A program made the translations under genes and the position numbers. From Pseudomonas orientalis (lineage in GTDB: Bacteria; Pseudomonadota; Gammaproteobacteria; Pseudomonadales; Pseudomonadaceae): a stretch of 64,000 nt of DNA. Under the pieces are notes generated by a model. That model was not told the origin of the DNA. It ran no database searches and worked only from the letters and a program-made list of their open reading frames with translations. The DNA lies in contig NZ_CP094351.1 in the NCBI RefSeq assembly GCF_022807995.1, forward strand, positions 4,309,001 through 4,373,000, written 5' to 3'. Shown one piece after another: positions 51,557-59,044 of this stretch (position 1 is the stretch's first letter; each line of letters starts with the position of its first letter).

Positions 51557-51699
51557 ATTTGTTGTTGGCGAGGCCTGTAGGAACAATCCTGCGCTACGAT
51601 CCCTATCGCAAACCGCGTGCCACTTTGCTTGAAACCGGCCAAAGCCTTTGGACATCAGGGGCAGGGGCTTGCCGAGACCGGTCAGGCGCAAAACAAGGT

Positions 51700-51713
51700 G
51701 GCGGATTTCCGCC
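51700..51713. promoter_or_regulatory. Operator-like palindrome, distal copy
   Basis: GGCGGATTTCCGCC; arms GGCGGA/TCCGCC match perfectly around TT. Confidence 0.6.
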
Positions 51714-51740
51714 GACTCGCCACGCCTCGTCCTACAATTT

Positions 51741-51754
51741 GGCGGATATCCGCC
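51741..51754. promoter_or_regulatory. Operator-like palindrome, proximal copy
   Basis: GGCGGATATCCGCC, a perfect 14-bp palindrome, 41 bp (about four helical turns) from the distal copy and 57 bp before the AraC-type ATG. Confidence 0.6.
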
Positions 51755-51810
51755 TTGTGACCCCACCGGGTGATGGCTACCATCGGCCACTCCATGGACG
51801 AGGCCCTGTC

Positions 51811-52809
51811 ATGCGTGAACGCACCATCGCCAGTCACTTCGCCCGCGCTGCCCTAGGCGGGGCGCGTCGGGCCGGCTACGACTACTCGGGCCTGTTGCAG
51901 CAGGTGGGGATCACGCCCGAGCTGCTGAACGAACCCCGTGCGCGTATCGCCCCGGAGCAATTTACCCGATTGCTGCAAATGCTCTGGCTGGCGCTGGATG
52001 ACGAATACCTGGGGTTCGCCCAGGCGCCGAGCAGGCGCGGCACGTTCGCCATGATGTGTCACGCGCTGATTCATTGCCGCACACTGGGTAAGGCACTGGA
52101 ACGCGGCCTGTTATTTTATGGCCTGTTCCCCGACGGCCCGCGCTGGCAGCTCACACGCGAAGGCGATAGCGTTCGCTTGAGCCTGGACGACTCGCCGCTC
52201 TGGGACCCTGACCACTTTCTCAGTGAATGCCTGCTGGTGATCTGGCACCGTCTGGGCAGTTGGTTGATCGGCCAGCGTATTCGGCTGCATCAGGTCACCT
52301 TCCGTTATCCGATGCCGGCCCACGCCGGTGAATACGACCTGCTGTTTCCATGCCCCCAGGTATTTGCGGCACCGAGCAGCAGCCTGGTGTTTCCCAGCCG
52401 TTACCTGAACCTGCCGCTGCTGCAGGATGAACGCACCCTCAAGCACTTTTTACAGCGCTCCCCCGCCGACTTGTTGTCTCGACCGGATGAGGGCGACAGC
52501 TTGAGCAGCCAACTGCGCCGCTTGCTGAGCCGCGACCGCACGCCTTGGCCAGACCTGGAGGCGGTCGCCGAGCACTTGCATATCAGCCCTCAGACCCTGC
52601 GCCGGCATCTGCGTGAAGAGGGCAGCAGCTTTCAAGCGTTGAAGGATGAGTTACGACGCGATATCGCCATCTACCACTTGGGGCGAGCGGACTTGTCCTT
52701 GCAGGACATTGCAGAACAGTTGGGATTCTCGGAACCGTCAGCCTTTCATCGAGCGTTCAAGAAATGGACCGGGTTGACGCCGGGGGCGTATCGCGCGCAG
52801 GAGAGTTAA
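51811..52809 (+). CDS. AraC-family regulator with N-terminal ligand domain (OruR/ArgR-like type)
   Basis: A 332-residue regulator. The N-terminal arabinose-binding-like domain (about 20-200) shows LLQQVGITPELLNEPRARIA, FTRLLQMLWLALDDEYLGFA and LEQ-type core HALIHCRTLGKALERGLLFY. The C-terminal AraC HTH (about 240-330) shows VAEHLHISPQTLRRHLREEG and LQDIAEQLGFSEPSAFHRAF with KKWTGLTPGAYR. The ATG at 51811 follows the palindrome pair. Divergent from dctA and may regulate it (inference). Confidence 0.9.
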   Translation: MRERTIASHFARAALGGARRAGYDYSGLLQQVGITPELLNEPRARIAPEQFTRLLQMLWLALDDEYLGFAQAPSRRGTFAMMCHALIHCRTLGKALERGLLFYGLFPDGPRWQLTREGDSVRLSLDDSPLWDPDHFLSECLLVIWHRLGSWLIGQRIRLHQVTFRYPMPAHAGEYDLLFPCPQVFAAPSSSLVFPSRYLNLPLLQDERTLKHFLQRSPADLLSRPDEGDSLSSQLRRLLSRDRTPWPDLEAVAEHLHISPQTLRRHLREEGSSFQALKDELRRDIAIYHLGRADLSLQDIAEQLGFSEPSAFHRAFKKWTGLTPGAYRAQES

Positions 52810-52827
52810 AGGGAGCTTGCCAGCCCC

Positions 52828-54174
52828 TCACAAGGCCGGAAAGTGAATCCTGAACGCCGCCCCACCCAGCGCCGAATCGCCCAGGGTCAACCGCGCGTGA
52901 TAGCTCTCGATGATGTCCTTGACCACCGCCAACCCGATGCCCTGCCCCGGGTGCTGGCGATCAAGCCGTTCGCCGCGCTGCAGGATCCGTGCGCGCTGGT
53001 CCGGGGGCACTCCGGGACCATCGTCTTCGATGCACAGCTCACTGCCGTCCGGGTGTTCCACGAGGCTGATACGTACTTGCTTCACGCATAGGCGGTAGGC
53101 GTTTTCCAGCAGGTTGCCGAGCATCTCGAGCAGGGCGCCTTTCTCGATGGGCACGTCGCACGCCTCCGGCAGGTCGAGGGACACGGTGACGCGCTTGTCT
53201 CGGTAAACCTTGTCCAACGTGTCGCACAGGCTTTGCAGCACCGGTTCCAGGCGTACCTGGTGACGGACCAGGCCGCTTTTGCGCAGGCTGGCGCGCTGCA
53301 ATTGGTAGCCGATCTGCTGGCTCATGCGCTCGATCTGCGATTGCAGCACCCAGGCCTGGCTGCGCTCTTCGGGGCGCTGGGCCATGTCTTCGCTCACCCC
53401 CTGCAACACTGCCAGCGGGGTTTTAAGGCTATGGGCGAGGTCATCCAGGGAATCGCGGTAGCGCGCCCGCTGCTCACGTTCGCTGTGCAGCAGACGGTTG
53501 AGGGAACCGGTGAGGCGCAGCAGTTCCCGGGGATGCTCTTCGCTGAGGCTTTCGCGGGTGCCGCCTTCGATCTGGTCCAGCTCCTGACTCAAGCGCCGCA
53601 GGGCCTGCAGGCCCCAGGTCAGGCCGAGCCAGAGCAACGTCAACAGCACCAGCAACGCCGCGCCGAACCCCAGGTAGAGATTTTCGCGCAGGCCTTCGAG
53701 GGTCAGTTGGTACTCGCGCACCGGTTGCAGGGCGACGATGCTGAACGCCGCGCTCTTGCCGCCCAGCAGCCGCACCTCGACGTCATAAACGAAGAACTCC
53801 TGGCCGTTGGCCTCACGAATGCGCGCAAATTCATTGCCGCGCCCATCGTAGCGCGGCTTGTAGTTGATGTTTTTTTCCTGGGTCGCCCGCGAGCGCCATA
53901 CCAGGTGGCCTTCCCGGTCATAGATATAGCCGAGCAGGCGGCTGTCGGTCAGGTTGAAACGTTCATCGGGCAACTGCGCCGGCATGAGCAGCCGGTTATT
54001 TTCCACGCGGGCCGCCGAGATCAGGGTGGTGACATCCGACGCCAGGCGCTGCTCGATGGAATCCTGCAGCGCCAGGCTGAAAGCACCTTGCATGGCGGGC
54101 AACAACCCCAGCATGAACAGCACCGCCAGGGTGGCGGCGGCCAGCATCAGACGCACACGAAGCGAGCGAATCAA
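52828..54174 (-). CDS. phoQ: Sensor histidine kinase PhoQ
   Basis: A 448-residue two-component sensor, the same length as P. aeruginosa PhoQ. Two membrane segments (about 8-30 and 168-190) flank a periplasmic sensor with acidic patches. Then come HAMP, DHp (DSLDDLAHSLKTPLAVLQGV, His248) and the ATPase with LGNLLENAYRLCVKQ, IEDDGPGVP and GQGIGLAVVKDIIESY. It senses low Mg and cationic peptides in relatives. The start seems to be TTG at 54174, overlapping the phoP stop. Confidence 0.92.
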   Translation of the reverse strand: MIRSLRVRLMLAAATLAVLFMLGLLPAMQGAFSLALQDSIEQRLASDVTTLISAARVENNRLLMPAQLPDERFNLTDSRLLGYIYDREGHLVWRSRATQEKNINYKPRYDGRGNEFARIREANGQEFFVYDVEVRLLGGKSAAFSIVALQPVREYQLTLEGLRENLYLGFGAALLVLLTLLWLGLTWGLQALRRLSQELDQIEGGTRESLSEEHPRELLRLTGSLNRLLHSEREQRARYRDSLDDLAHSLKTPLAVLQGVSEDMAQRPEERSQAWVLQSQIERMSQQIGYQLQRASLRKSGLVRHQVRLEPVLQSLCDTLDKVYRDKRVTVSLDLPEACDVPIEKGALLEMLGNLLENAYRLCVKQVRISLVEHPDGSELCIEDDGPGVPPDQRARILQRGERLDRQHPGQGIGLAVVKDIIESYHARLTLGDSALGGAAFRIHFPAL

Positions 54175-54848
54175 CGGCAGCGCTCATTGAACAGGTAGCC
54201 CAGGCCGCGCACGGTGTCGATCGGCTTGAACCCGGCCGGGCCTTCCAGCTTGCGGCGCAGGCGCCCGACCAGCACTTCGATGACGTTCGGGTCGCGCTCG
54301 TCGTCATCGGGGTAGAGCTGCTCCATCAAGCGGTCCTTGGCCACCACCTGTTGATGATGACGCATCAGGTATTCGAGGATGCGGTACTCATAGGCGGTCA
54401 GCGCCAGCGGTTGTTCGTCCAGCGAGGCTTGCTTGCGATTGAGGTCCAGCAGCAGGGGCCCGGCGACGATGGTGGATTGGGTAAAACCGCTGGAGCGGCG
54501 CAGCAAGGCGTTCATCCGCGCCTCCAGTTCCTCGAACTGGAACGGTTTGACCACGTAGTCGTCGGCACCGGCAGCCAGGCCTTCAACCTTGTCTTGCCAG
54601 TTGCCGCGGGCGGTCAGGATCAGGATCGGGAAAGTCTTGGCCTGGGTGCGCAGTTGCCGGATCAGGTCCAGGCCGCCCATGCCGGGCAGGCCCAGGTCGA
54701 TGATCGCCAGGTCATGGTTGAATTGGCCGGTCTGGTACAGGGCTTCCTCGGCATTGGCCACGGCTTCGACCACGTGGCCGCTGTCGGTCAGGCGGGTAAA
54801 CAGGTGATGGCGCAACAGCGCCTCATCTTCCACCACCAGCAATTTCAT
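54171..54848 (-). CDS. phoP: Response regulator PhoP
   Basis: A 225-residue OmpR-type regulator: MKLLVVEDEALLRHHLFTRL, phosphoacceptor Asp51 in LAIIDLGLPGMGG, Lys in DDYVVKPFQFEELEARM, and the C-terminal winged helix LTAYEYRILEYLMRHHQQVV and VIEVLVGRLRRKLEG. Length matches P. aeruginosa PhoP. Upstream, the position of oprH in P. aeruginosa is taken by a different small exported protein. Start at 54848 with GGAGAG. Confidence 0.93.
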   Translation of the reverse strand: MKLLVVEDEALLRHHLFTRLTDSGHVVEAVANAEEALYQTGQFNHDLAIIDLGLPGMGGLDLIRQLRTQAKTFPILILTARGNWQDKVEGLAAGADDYVVKPFQFEELEARMNALLRRSSGFTQSTIVAGPLLLDLNRKQASLDEQPLALTAYEYRILEYLMRHHQQVVAKDRLMEQLYPDDDERDPNVIEVLVGRLRRKLEGPAGFKPIDTVRGLGYLFNERCR

Positions 54849-54866
54849 AAGGCTCTCCAAGGCAAT

Positions 54867-55172
54867 TCAACAGTCCGAGCGAGGGATATCATAGCGGCCC
54901 TGCAGGTCTTGCGGGCGCAGTTTAATGCCATTGTATTGACCAGACAGAGGCGCGTAACCGGTGCGGTAATCCGATTGAAGCACTGTGACCAGCGACTGGC
55001 CCCACGGCGCGGCCTGAACGCTCACCTCTTCGAAGCTGACGCGATGGATCAGGTTGCTGGCTTTTTTGCCTTTCTCTCGGCCAAAGGCGGAAAACGTGCT
55101 ATCGCTGGCTTGCACACCGGCAGTGGCACTGAGCATGGTCAAGGCCAACAGCAGTTTCTTGATCGCAGTCAT
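54867..55172 (-). CDS. Small exported protein upstream of phoPQ
   Basis: A 101-residue protein with a signal peptide (MTAIKKLLLALTMLSATAGV, cleavage near QASDS) and a short mature part (HRVSFEEVSVQAAPWGQSLV, TVLQSDYRTGYAPLSGQYNG) ending in Cys. It lies 18 bp before phoP on the same strand, so probably co-transcribed and PhoP-dependent (inference). Not an OprH homologue by sequence. Function unknown. Confidence 0.75.
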   Translation of the reverse strand: MTAIKKLLLALTMLSATAGVQASDSTFSAFGREKGKKASNLIHRVSFEEVSVQAAPWGQSLVTVLQSDYRTGYAPLSGQYNGIKLRPQDLQGRYDIPRSDC

Positions 55173-55329
55173 GGTGGTTACCTCGTAAGCGTTCAGGCTG
55201 TGGGGTCCACACTACGCAAGCGCCCCTGAACTCCCCCTGAACGAGCTCTGAACCCGACCTGAACCGCAACGGGGCCACACACCACGGACTATCACTACGG
55301 GCTATGCACTGACGCGCCAACTCGGCAAA

Positions 55330-56055
55330 ATGTCGCGCATGACGCCTCTACCCGCCTGCTGTACCCCACTCGACGCCCATTGGCCGCTGCCTGCTCCCTT
55401 GCCGGGCACGGTGTTTCTGAGCACGCGATTCGACCCGGCCTTATTAAACCCCGCGGATTTCCAGCGCAGCGCCGTGCCGCCGCCGGCGAGCATCCAGCGC
55501 TCGGTGGCCAAGCGCCAGGCAGAATTCCTCGCCGGCCGCCTGTGCGCCCGCGAAGCGCTGCGGCGCCTCGATAACCTCGATTGCGTGCCGGCCATTGGCG
55601 AAGACCGCGCGCCGATGTGGCCGGGGCATATCAGTGGCTCTATCACCCACAGCACCGGCCACGCCGCGGCGATCGTCGGGCACAAGGCGCAGTGGCGCGG
55701 GCTGGGAATGGACCTGGAGCACCTGCTGACGCTGGAGCGGGCGGAACGCCTGGCGGGGGAGATTCTTACCGCCGATGAAGTGCACCGACTGGCCAGCCTG
55801 CCGCGCGAGCAGACCGCCCTGCTGGTGACGCTGACGTTTTCGGTCAAGGAGAGTCTTTTCAAGGCGCTCTACCCTATCGTACGCAAGCGTTTTTACTTTG
55901 AGCATGCCGAGGTGGTGGAATGGTCGCAGGCTGGGTATGTGCGGCTGCGGTTGCTGACGGACCTGTCCAGTGAGTGGTGTCATGGCAAGCAATTGGAGGG
56001 GCAGTTCAGGGTGGATGGGGAGCAGTTGTTGAGCCTGGTGGCGGTTGGCGCCTGA
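55330..56055 (+). CDS. 4'-phosphopantetheinyl transferase (PcpS/EntD type)
   Basis: A 241-residue Sfp/EntD-class transferase. It shows RQAEFLAGRLCAREALRRLD, ISGSITHSTGHAAAIVG, Mg-binding GMDLEHL (Asp128, Glu130) and VTLTFSVKESLFKAL (Glu174 and Lys residues). It attaches 4'-phosphopantetheine from CoA to ACP, NRPS and PKS carrier domains. In Pseudomonas a single PcpS serves both primary and secondary metabolism; position relative to phoPQ and nrdA is as in PAO1. ATG at 55330 or 55339; no strong ribosome site. Confidence 0.9.
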   Translation: MSRMTPLPACCTPLDAHWPLPAPLPGTVFLSTRFDPALLNPADFQRSAVPPPASIQRSVAKRQAEFLAGRLCAREALRRLDNLDCVPAIGEDRAPMWPGHISGSITHSTGHAAAIVGHKAQWRGLGMDLEHLLTLERAERLAGEILTADEVHRLASLPREQTALLVTLTFSVKESLFKALYPIVRKRFYFEHAEVVEWSQAGYVRLRLLTDLSSEWCHGKQLEGQFRVDGEQLLSLVAVGA

Positions 56056-56062
56056 TAGACCG

Positions 56063-56134
56063 CTATCGGGGGCAAGCCCCCTCCCACAGGGGAGTGCATT
56101 CCAAATGTGGGAGGGGGCTTGCCCCCGATGGCGG
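56063..56134. repeat. REP pair, back-to-back order
   Basis: First-family REPs in the opposite order from the other pairs: complement copy first, then forward copy, with a 20-bp spacer. It lies between the convergent phosphopantetheinyl transferase and histidine kinase genes. Confidence 0.9.
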
Positions 56135-56136
56135 TG

Positions 56137-57747
56137 TCAGGGTTTTCCCTGTTCTCTGGGCCAACTCAGACTGAAGCACGCCCCGCCCAGGTTGTGGCTC
56201 TTGCTGATCAACGCCCGCCCGCCGTGCCAATAGATAATCCGTCGCACAATCGACAACCCCAGGCCGTGCCCGCCCGAGGCGCGGGTGCGGCTGTCGTCCA
56301 GGCGCAGGAACGGGGTGAACACACGTTCCCATGCGCTTTCCGGTATGCCGGGGCCATCGTCTTCCACGTCGATACGGCAACGCACCTGCCCGACCTGATA
56401 ACTGATCAACACCTGGCCCTTGGCGTGGCGCATGGCGTTGCTGACCAGGTTCTGCAGCGCGCGATGCAGGTAGCGGGGTTCGGCATCGACCCAGGCGTCC
56501 GCCGGATGCGCCGGTGACGGGCAAATCCCCCGGGTGACGCTGACCTGCGGGCGCAGTGGCGACAATTCGCCGATCACCTGGTCGAGCAGCGCATCGAGGT
56601 CGATGCGCTGGAAACTCAATGCCGGCGCGCCCTGTTCCAGGCGCGCGTAAGTGAGCATTTCATCGACCAGGCCATCGAGGTCCTGGATATCGCCATCCAT
56701 GCCCTCCAGGTATTTGCGCCGGGCCTCGGCGGTGGTGGCCTCGCCCAGCATCTCCAGGCCGAAGCGCAGGCGCGCGACCGGCGTGCGCAACTCGTGGGAG
56801 ACTGCGCGCACCAGTTCACGCTGAATCGCCAGCAATTGCTGCAAGTGTTCGGCCATGCCGTTGAACGCCGCCGCCAACCGTCCCACCGAATCGACGCCTC
56901 GCGCCGGTACGCGGACCTCCAGATTGCCCTGGGCGATGCGCGTGGCCGCCGCCTCCAGGCCCTTGAGCCGGCGCTCGAGCTGGCGCACCAACAGGTAGAC
57001 GATCAGGCCGATCAGGGTCAGGCCGATCAAGGCGATCAGGATCAGCCATTGCGCCGGGTATGGGTTCATTTGATACAGCGGGCCGATCTCCAGCACCCAG
57101 GGCGTGCCGACCATGCCGGCAAACACGCGAATCGAATCACCGCCCTTGCCCAGGGCCATCACCGTATCGCCTTCCGCCACGCGACGGCGCTGGTCATCGT
57201 CCATATCGGCCTGGTCGAGGGTCATCAGGTGCATCTCGAAACCGAAGCCCTTGGCTTGCTTGAGGTCAGCCAGACGTTGCGGCTGCTCGGCCACCGCAAA
57301 CCGTACCAGTTCGTCGGCCAGCAGGTAGATAGTGGCGCGGGCCAATTGCTCGCTGATCTGCTGCACTTCGCCGGTGAGCACCAGTTGTTCCTGTTCGCTG
57401 ACCAGACGCACCACCCGCGCCGCATGCGGGCCTGTCTGCTCAACCAGGACCTGACCGCGCTGCAGGCGCTTGCGCTGGCTCATGTCCAGTTGTGCGTCGG
57501 TGAAGGTGCGCAACTCGAGCGGAATGCCCAGCAATCGCTCCCACACGGCCAATGCACGCTGGCGCTCGATGGCGCTCATGGGCTGCAGATTGTCGCCCAT
57601 CAGCGCGAACGTGCCGTGGGCCAGGCGCTCGCGGTATTGGCCGCTGCGCACATCGTTGAGCAAGTGCAGGGCCAGCACACCCAGCAGCGCGACCAGGATC
57701 AGCGCGGCGCACATACCGCCGTAGATACGCAGGAAGATCGAGTTCAC
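56137..57747 (-). CDS. Sensor histidine kinase (RstB-like)
   Basis: A 536-residue sensor. N-terminal membrane segment (YGGMCAALILVALLGVLALH), a periplasmic domain, a second segment (WLILIALIGLTLIGLIVYLL), HAMP (RLKGLEAAATRIAQGNLEVR), DHp (LVRAVSHELRTPVARLRFGL) and ATPase (NLVSNAMRHAKGQVLISYQV, VEDDGPGIPESAWERVF, GHGLGLSIVRRI). It starts with GTG, overlapping the regulator gene by 4 bp. Matches the pair next to nrdA in PAO1; the signal is unknown. Confidence 0.9.
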   Translation of the reverse strand: MNSIFLRIYGGMCAALILVALLGVLALHLLNDVRSGQYRERLAHGTFALMGDNLQPMSAIERQRALAVWERLLGIPLELRTFTDAQLDMSQRKRLQRGQVLVEQTGPHAARVVRLVSEQEQLVLTGEVQQISEQLARATIYLLADELVRFAVAEQPQRLADLKQAKGFGFEMHLMTLDQADMDDDQRRRVAEGDTVMALGKGGDSIRVFAGMVGTPWVLEIGPLYQMNPYPAQWLILIALIGLTLIGLIVYLLVRQLERRLKGLEAAATRIAQGNLEVRVPARGVDSVGRLAAAFNGMAEHLQQLLAIQRELVRAVSHELRTPVARLRFGLEMLGEATTAEARRKYLEGMDGDIQDLDGLVDEMLTYARLEQGAPALSFQRIDLDALLDQVIGELSPLRPQVSVTRGICPSPAHPADAWVDAEPRYLHRALQNLVSNAMRHAKGQVLISYQVGQVRCRIDVEDDGPGIPESAWERVFTPFLRLDDSRTRASGGHGLGLSIVRRIIYWHGGRALISKSHNLGGACFSLSWPREQGKP

Positions 57748-58469
57748 AGCGGCATGTCGGCAGCGGCTTCGGGCACGAACAAGTAGCCTTTGCTGCGGAT
57801 GGTCTTGATCAGGCGCGGGTGGATCGGATCGTCGCCGATCTTGGGACGAATACGTGAGATGCGCACATCAATCGAACGATCCTGGCCGTCGTAGCCGACG
57901 CCGCGCAGGGCGATGAAAATTTCTTCGCGCGAGAGAATGCGCCCGGCATTGGCCACCAGCAGCCATAGCAGGTCGAACTCGGCGCTGGTCAGTTCGATGC
58001 CATTTTGGTGCAGCCAGGCCTCGCGCAAAGCGCTGTCCACCACCAGCGGGCCGAATTGCAGGCGGCGCTGGTGTTCCACCACCACCGCTGACGCCGGTTC
58101 GCTGCGCCGCAGCAGGGCCTGGATACGCGCCAGCAACAGGCGCGGGCGCACGGGTTTGCACACGTAGTCATCGGCGCCCATGTCCAGGCCGAGTACCTGG
58201 TCCATGTCATCGGTACGCGCCGTCAGTATCAGAATCACGCCGTCATAGCGCTGGCGTACCTTGCGGCAGATGCTCAGGCCGTCTTCGCCCGGCAGCATCA
58301 GGTCGAGGATCACCAGGTCCGGTTGTTCGGCGATAACGCGCGCCGCCGCCACGGCACCGTCGTTCTCTACCGATACCCGCAGGCCATTGCTTTCCAGGTA
58401 TTCGCGGGTCAGTTCGGCCAAGCGTTCGTCATCCTCGACGATCAATATCTGCCAGGGTTCGTGCCCCAT
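57744..58469 (-). CDS. OmpR-family response regulator (RstA-like)
   Basis: A 241-residue regulator: ILIVEDDERLAELTREYLES, phosphoacceptor Asp56 in LVILDLMLPGEDG, DDYVCKPVRPRLLLARI, and the winged helix LTSAEFDLLWLLVANAGRIL and SIDVRISRIRPKIGDDPIHP. First gene of the pair with the RstB-like kinase. Clean ATG at 58469. Target genes unknown. Confidence 0.92.
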   Translation of the reverse strand: MGHEPWQILIVEDDERLAELTREYLESNGLRVSVENDGAVAAARVIAEQPDLVILDLMLPGEDGLSICRKVRQRYDGVILILTARTDDMDQVLGLDMGADDYVCKPVRPRLLLARIQALLRRSEPASAVVVEHQRRLQFGPLVVDSALREAWLHQNGIELTSAEFDLLWLLVANAGRILSREEIFIALRGVGYDGQDRSIDVRISRIRPKIGDDPIHPRLIKTIRSKGYLFVPEAAADMPL

Positions 58470-58756
58470 GGGATGTCCTCATTGTTATAGGAAATTCTTC
58501 TGGCCGAGACGGTCCAGGCACAGCCTGTTTGTCATGTATTGAGGGCATAACGAGGGTCGATTGTAGCCATGGGCCAACCCATAAGCACAAGCCGGGAAAT
58601 CCATTCGGTCATGCCGTTTTTTTGTGGTAGGGTTCGCGCCCTTCGAAAACCGCCAACTTGTTTTGCGCTCGAAACATTTAATGACAAACGGCGCAATCCA
58701 GCAGTAATGCGGCCTACACGCCCATTCAACGTTTCTTACACATTTTACTCACAGTG

Positions 58757-58765
58757 TTATCCACA
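58757..58765 (+). promoter_or_regulatory. DnaA box
   Basis: TTATCCACA, the full consensus 9-mer, 28 bp before the first NrdR-like box. DnaA controls nrdAB transcription in E. coli. Confidence 0.6.
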
Positions 58766-58792
58766 GGTTAGTGCGTTGCTAACACCCGTAAA

Positions 58793-58808
58793 ACGCATTA
58801 TCTTGTAC
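58793..58808 (+). promoter_or_regulatory. NrdR-like box 1
   Basis: ACGCATTATCTTGTAC fits the NrdR consensus ACACWATATATWGTGT at about 11 of 16 positions and 9 of the 10 core positions. Centre-to-centre distance to box 2 is 32 bp, the usual three-turn spacing. Confidence 0.6.
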
Positions 58809-58824
58809 CTCGGCACTTCACCAG

Positions 58825-58840
58825 ACCCTACATGTAGGGT
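58825..58840 (+). promoter_or_regulatory. NrdR-like box 2
   Basis: ACCCTACATGTAGGGT is a perfect 16-bp palindrome matching the NrdR consensus at about 12 of 16 positions. Confidence 0.65.
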
Positions 58841-59044
58841 TTTTGAGAAAGACGCCCAACCACATAAGCGGCTCGAAATTCAAGCGTTTTATTGCTGGCG
58901 AAGCGTGGAACCAAACGATTTTCAGTAGACCAAACCGCTCACGCGGATGGCAGCTGTTTTTCATCCATGACATGGAAAACGGTACGGGTGTTGCAGGAAA
59001 GCCTGGCACTCGCAATCAAATATAGAACGTGGAGACAACCCCCC

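Larger units (their letters stand above)
51473..51810. other. Divergent control region of dctA and AraC-type gene
   Basis: 338 bp without a gene. It contains three copies of a 14-bp palindromic motif (51499-51512, 51700-51713, 51741-51754) and a perfect 6-bp-arm inverted repeat CCCTCC-TGCACT-GGAGGG (51539-51556). No convincing sigma-54 promoter was found. Confidence 0.65.
58470..59044. other. nrdA upstream region
   Basis: 575 bp without a gene. It holds a consensus DnaA box (58757-58765), two NrdR-like boxes (58793-58808 and 58825-58840) and about 200 bp of leader before nrdA. The left part also serves the divergent response-regulator gene. Short open frames here have no coding character. 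Confidence 0.75.

Noticed and set aside
58911..58940. GGAACC hexamer upstream of nrdA as a HrpL box
   Set aside because: No CCAC element at 15-16 bp spacing, and nrdA is a housekeeping gene.
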